This document shows positions 62,185 to 64,000 of a stretch of 64,000 bases of DNA, one piece after another. Numbering within the stretch: the stretch's first letter is position 1; each line of letters starts with the position of its first letter. The notes beneath the pieces are model-generated. The model was not told the origin of the DNA. It did not search any database and was given only the letters and a program-made list of their open reading frames with translations. A program made the translations under genes and the position numbers. This DNA is from Bradyrhizobium sp. CIAT3101 (GTDB lineage Bacteria > Pseudomonadota > Alphaproteobacteria > Rhizobiales > Xanthobacteraceae): the NCBI RefSeq assembly GCF_029714945.1, contig NZ_CP121634.1:7709001-7773000 (forward strand), given 5' to 3'.

Positions 62185-62287
62185 CCGAGGGGAGTTGTTT
62201 GGCGAAGACTCGTCGTTTGGTACTGATATCGAGCGCAATCGATGGATCACGCGGTATGGGTCCTGGCTTTCGCCAGGACGACATCGG
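62185..62287. repeat. Partial copy of family B palindrome
   Basis: It holds GGCGAAGACTCGTCGTTTGG, GATGGATCACGCGGTATGGG, then TCCTGGCTTTCGCCAGGACG. The first two blocks match the inner part of the copy at 39450-39587, and the last matches the right arm at 18843-18964. Only one arm is complete. Confidence 0.75.
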
Positions 62288-62359
62288 GGATTGACATCCA
62301 CCCCGCGTCCACGGCTGGTTGGGCCTGCCGGACCATCGAACTTCCCACGAGGACACTCC

Positions 62360-63469
62360 ATGCGGACGACATCGGTCGGCGTCTTCAAGGTCGCCACCAA
62401 GGGCCCCGGCGACGTTTCCGGCCTCATGAGCCTGATCGTTTCAGGCGCGATTGACCCGACCTCCATCCTGGCGATCCTTGGCAAGACCGAGGGCAATGGC
62501 GGCGTCAACGATTTCACCCGGGAATATGCCGTCGCCGCGCTGTGCGCGGCGCTGGCGTCAAGGCTCGATCTGACGCCGCACGAGGTCGAGCAGCGCATCG
62601 CGTTCGTGATGTCCGGCGGCACCGAGGGCGTGCTCAGCCCGCACATCACGGTGTTCACGCGCCAGCAGGTTGCGAAGCCGCTCACAGGCATCTCCGGCAA
62701 GCGCCTGAGCATCGGCATGGCGCAGACCCGCGATTTCCTGCCCGAAGAGCTCGGCCGCTCGGCACAGATCACCGAGACCGCCAAGGCGGTGAAGGCCGCG
62801 ATGGCAGATGCCCGCATCAGCGATGCCGCTGACGTCCATTTCGTCCAGATCAAGTGCCCGCTGCTGACCAGCGAGCGTGTCGAGGCCGCGAGCGCGCGCG
62901 GCAGCAAGACGGCGACGATCAGCGCCTACAGCTCGATGGCCTATTCGCGCGGCGCCTCCGCGCTCGGGGTTGCAGTCGCGCTCGGCGAGATATCTCCCGA
63001 TCTTCGCGACCAGGACGTGCTGCACCGCTACGATCTGTTCTCGAAGGTGGCCTCGACCTCGTCAGGGATCGAGCTGATGCACAACGTGGTCATCGTGCTC
63101 GGCAATTCGGAAGGCTCCGCAAGCGAATTCGAGATCGGGCATGCCGTGATGAGCGACGCGATCGATGCGCCTGCGGTGGTATCCGCATTGACAAGTGTTG
63201 GCCTTGACATCGCGCCGCAAACCAGCACCGGCCGCGAGCTCGTCAACATCTTCGCCAAGGCCGAGGCCTCGCCGGATGGCACCGTGCGCGGCTTCCGCCA
63301 CACCATGCTCGAGGACACCGATATCAGCTCGACACGCCATGCCCGCGCGGCGGTCGGCGGGTTGATCGCCGGCCTTGCCGGCACCGGCGCGGTCTACGTC
63401 TCCGGCGGCGCCGAGCACCAGGGGCCCGCCGGCGGTGGACCGGTTGCGGCGATCGCAAGGCTGCTTTAA
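62360..63469 (+). CDS. Cyanuric acid amidohydrolase (AtzD/TrzD ring-opening family)
   Basis: 369 residues starting MRTTSVGVFKVATKGPGDVS. The family consists of three similar subdomains, each with a Ser-Lys pair. K42 (LGKTEGN) and S85 (FVMSGGTEG) fall exactly at the AtzD positions; K165 (HFVQIKCP) is in the second, with a Ser in ASTSSG, and SGGAEHQGPAGGGPVAAIAR is the conserved C-terminus. It opens the triazine ring of cyanuric acid to give carboxybiuret; barbiturase is a related alternative. The start follows GAGGACACTCC. An amidase gene follows, possibly for later steps. Confidence 0.9.
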   Translation: MRTTSVGVFKVATKGPGDVSGLMSLIVSGAIDPTSILAILGKTEGNGGVNDFTREYAVAALCAALASRLDLTPHEVEQRIAFVMSGGTEGVLSPHITVFTRQQVAKPLTGISGKRLSIGMAQTRDFLPEELGRSAQITETAKAVKAAMADARISDAADVHFVQIKCPLLTSERVEAASARGSKTATISAYSSMAYSRGASALGVAVALGEISPDLRDQDVLHRYDLFSKVASTSSGIELMHNVVIVLGNSEGSASEFEIGHAVMSDAIDAPAVVSALTSVGLDIAPQTSTGRELVNIFAKAEASPDGTVRGFRHTMLEDTDISSTRHARAAVGGLIAGLAGTGAVYVSGGAEHQGPAGGGPVAAIARLL

Positions 63470-63580
63470 AGCGCCCCGACCTCTCCGTCCGGCGCAACCC
63501 TGCCCTTCGCGCCGGCTCAGTTGATTCACGCGGGCCCTTGCGAAAAAGGTGGCGCCGCGACCCAAGGGGATTTGAACTTC

Positions 63581-64000
63581 ATGACTTTGCCGATGAGCTG
63601 GAACGAATGGACGCAGCACGATGGCGTCGGCCTTGCGGCGCGCGTCCGCAACGGCGAGCTGACGGCAAAGGAACTGGCACGTCAGGCCGCGGCCGCCGTG
63701 GCCAAGGTCAATCCGACGCTGTCGGGCGTGGTCGAGCTGTTCGATGACGTGATCGCCGATCCCGCCAAGGACGGCGCCAATCTCGCAGGTCCGTTCGCCG
63801 GCCTGCCTTTCCTGATGAAGGATCTGGGTCCGACCATGAAGGGCCGGCTCCAGGAAATGGGCTCGCTGCTGATGCGCGGCAATCGCGCCACGGCCGATAC
63901 ATTCCTGACCGGCAAATTCCGCCAGGCAGGCTTGAACCTGATCGGCCGCACGACGACGCCGGAATTCGGCGTGTGCAGCTCCGCCGACAACCCGGCCGTC
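63581..64000 (+). CDS. Amidase signature family enzyme (partial, 3' end off window)
   Basis: About 140 residues are in the window: MTLPMSWNEWTQHDGVGLAA to the edge. FAGLPFLMKDLGPTMKGRLQ contains the catalytic-triad lysine (LMKDLG), typical of amidase-signature enzymes; the Ser-cis-Ser part lies outside. The sequence looks nearer to the 6-aminohexanoate-cyclic-dimer hydrolase type than to AtzE. It starts 111 bp after the cyanuric acid hydrolase stop on the same strand. Another ATG at 63593 is possible. Confidence 0.82.
   Translation, partial: MTLPMSWNEWTQHDGVGLAARVRNGELTAKELARQAAAAVAKVNPTLSGVVELFDDVIADPAKDGANLAGPFAGLPFLMKDLGPTMKGRLQEMGSLLMRGNRATADTFLTGKFRQAGLNLIGRTTTPEFGVCSSADNPAV

Larger units (their letters stand above)
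61869..62359. other. Gene-free stretch of about 490 bp
   Basis: It holds the divergent upstream regions of tex and the cyanuric acid hydrolase gene, with a T-rich run near 61987-61995 and the repeats at 62055-62144 and 62185-62287. I see no coding region with codon use or conservation. The last 70 bp before 62360 probably carry the promoter of the hydrolase gene; no clear -35/-10 pair stands out. Confidence 0.6.

Overview
The window is high-GC, gene-dense DNA with the gene content of an alphaproteobacterium of the Bradyrhizobium / Rhodopseudomonas group: many acyl-CoA enzymes, two CYP153-like P450s, a CyaC-type redox-linked adenylate cyclase, SorAB sulfite dehydrogenase, PutR/PutA, Tex, cyanuric acid hydrolase, and several families of long palindromic intergenic repeats. 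It reads as ordinary chromosome. I see no rRNA or tRNA gene, CRISPR array, transposase, integrase or phage module. Genus is inferred from gene content only.

Layout. 1-3.6 kb: the start of a threonine-synthase-like PLP enzyme, a winged-helix/TPR membrane regulator and a small sigma-factor-like protein. 3.7-7.1 kb: a complete three-gene set for the URC (second) pathway of uracil catabolism, preceded by a leader that ends in an intrinsic-terminator-like hairpin. 7.3-9.7 kb: DUF898 membrane protein plus M48 protease. 9.9-12.6 kb: tandem CYP153-like P450s. 12.8-17.0 kb: LysR regulator divergent from acyl-CoA dehydrogenase, CoA-transferase and FAS1/MaoC-type hydratase. 17.2-21.3 kb: benzoylformate-decarboxylase-like ThDP enzyme, two SDRs and a MarR regulator with a perfect 29-bp palindromic operator. 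21.3-24.7 kb: hemolysin III/PAQR protein, YcjX and YcjF. 24.7-30.4 kb: GT39-type glycosyltransferase, CyaC-like cyclase, SorAB, cold-shock protein.

30.6-35.8 kb: PutR/PutA, a secreted Yellow/royal-jelly-family protein and an HxlR regulator. 35.9-43.2 kb: TPR lipoprotein-like or periplasmic protein, CoA-transferase, GST, a 54-residue membrane protein, a secreted single-CXXCH protein and a coiled-coil membrane protein. 43.4-46.8 kb: lone cyclic-nucleotide-binding domain, MBL hydrolase, and LemA-TPM-TPM. 47.0-50.2 kb: enoyl-CoA hydratase with two adjacent acyl-CoA dehydrogenases. 50.4-55.7 kb: lone CoxL-like molybdenum hydroxylase, DapA-family lyase, outer-membrane-type protein, Tat-exported VOC protein. 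55.8-59.4 kb: a HtrA-like protein that has lost its catalytic His and Ser, coupled to a short LuxR-type regulator, convergent with an OmpR/EnvZ-type two-component system, then a Gly/His-rich secreted protein. 59.5-64 kb: Tex, cyanuric acid amidohydrolase and the start of an amidase.

The most distinctive items are: the URC operon, whose uracil phosphoribosyltransferase homologue has lost the canonical PRPP loop and whose leader may be an attenuator; the HtrA pseudoprotease/LuxR pair; the quinone/redox-type cyclase beside the sulfite dehydrogenase; and the MarR palindrome. The intergenic repeats explain several falsely extended ORFs.
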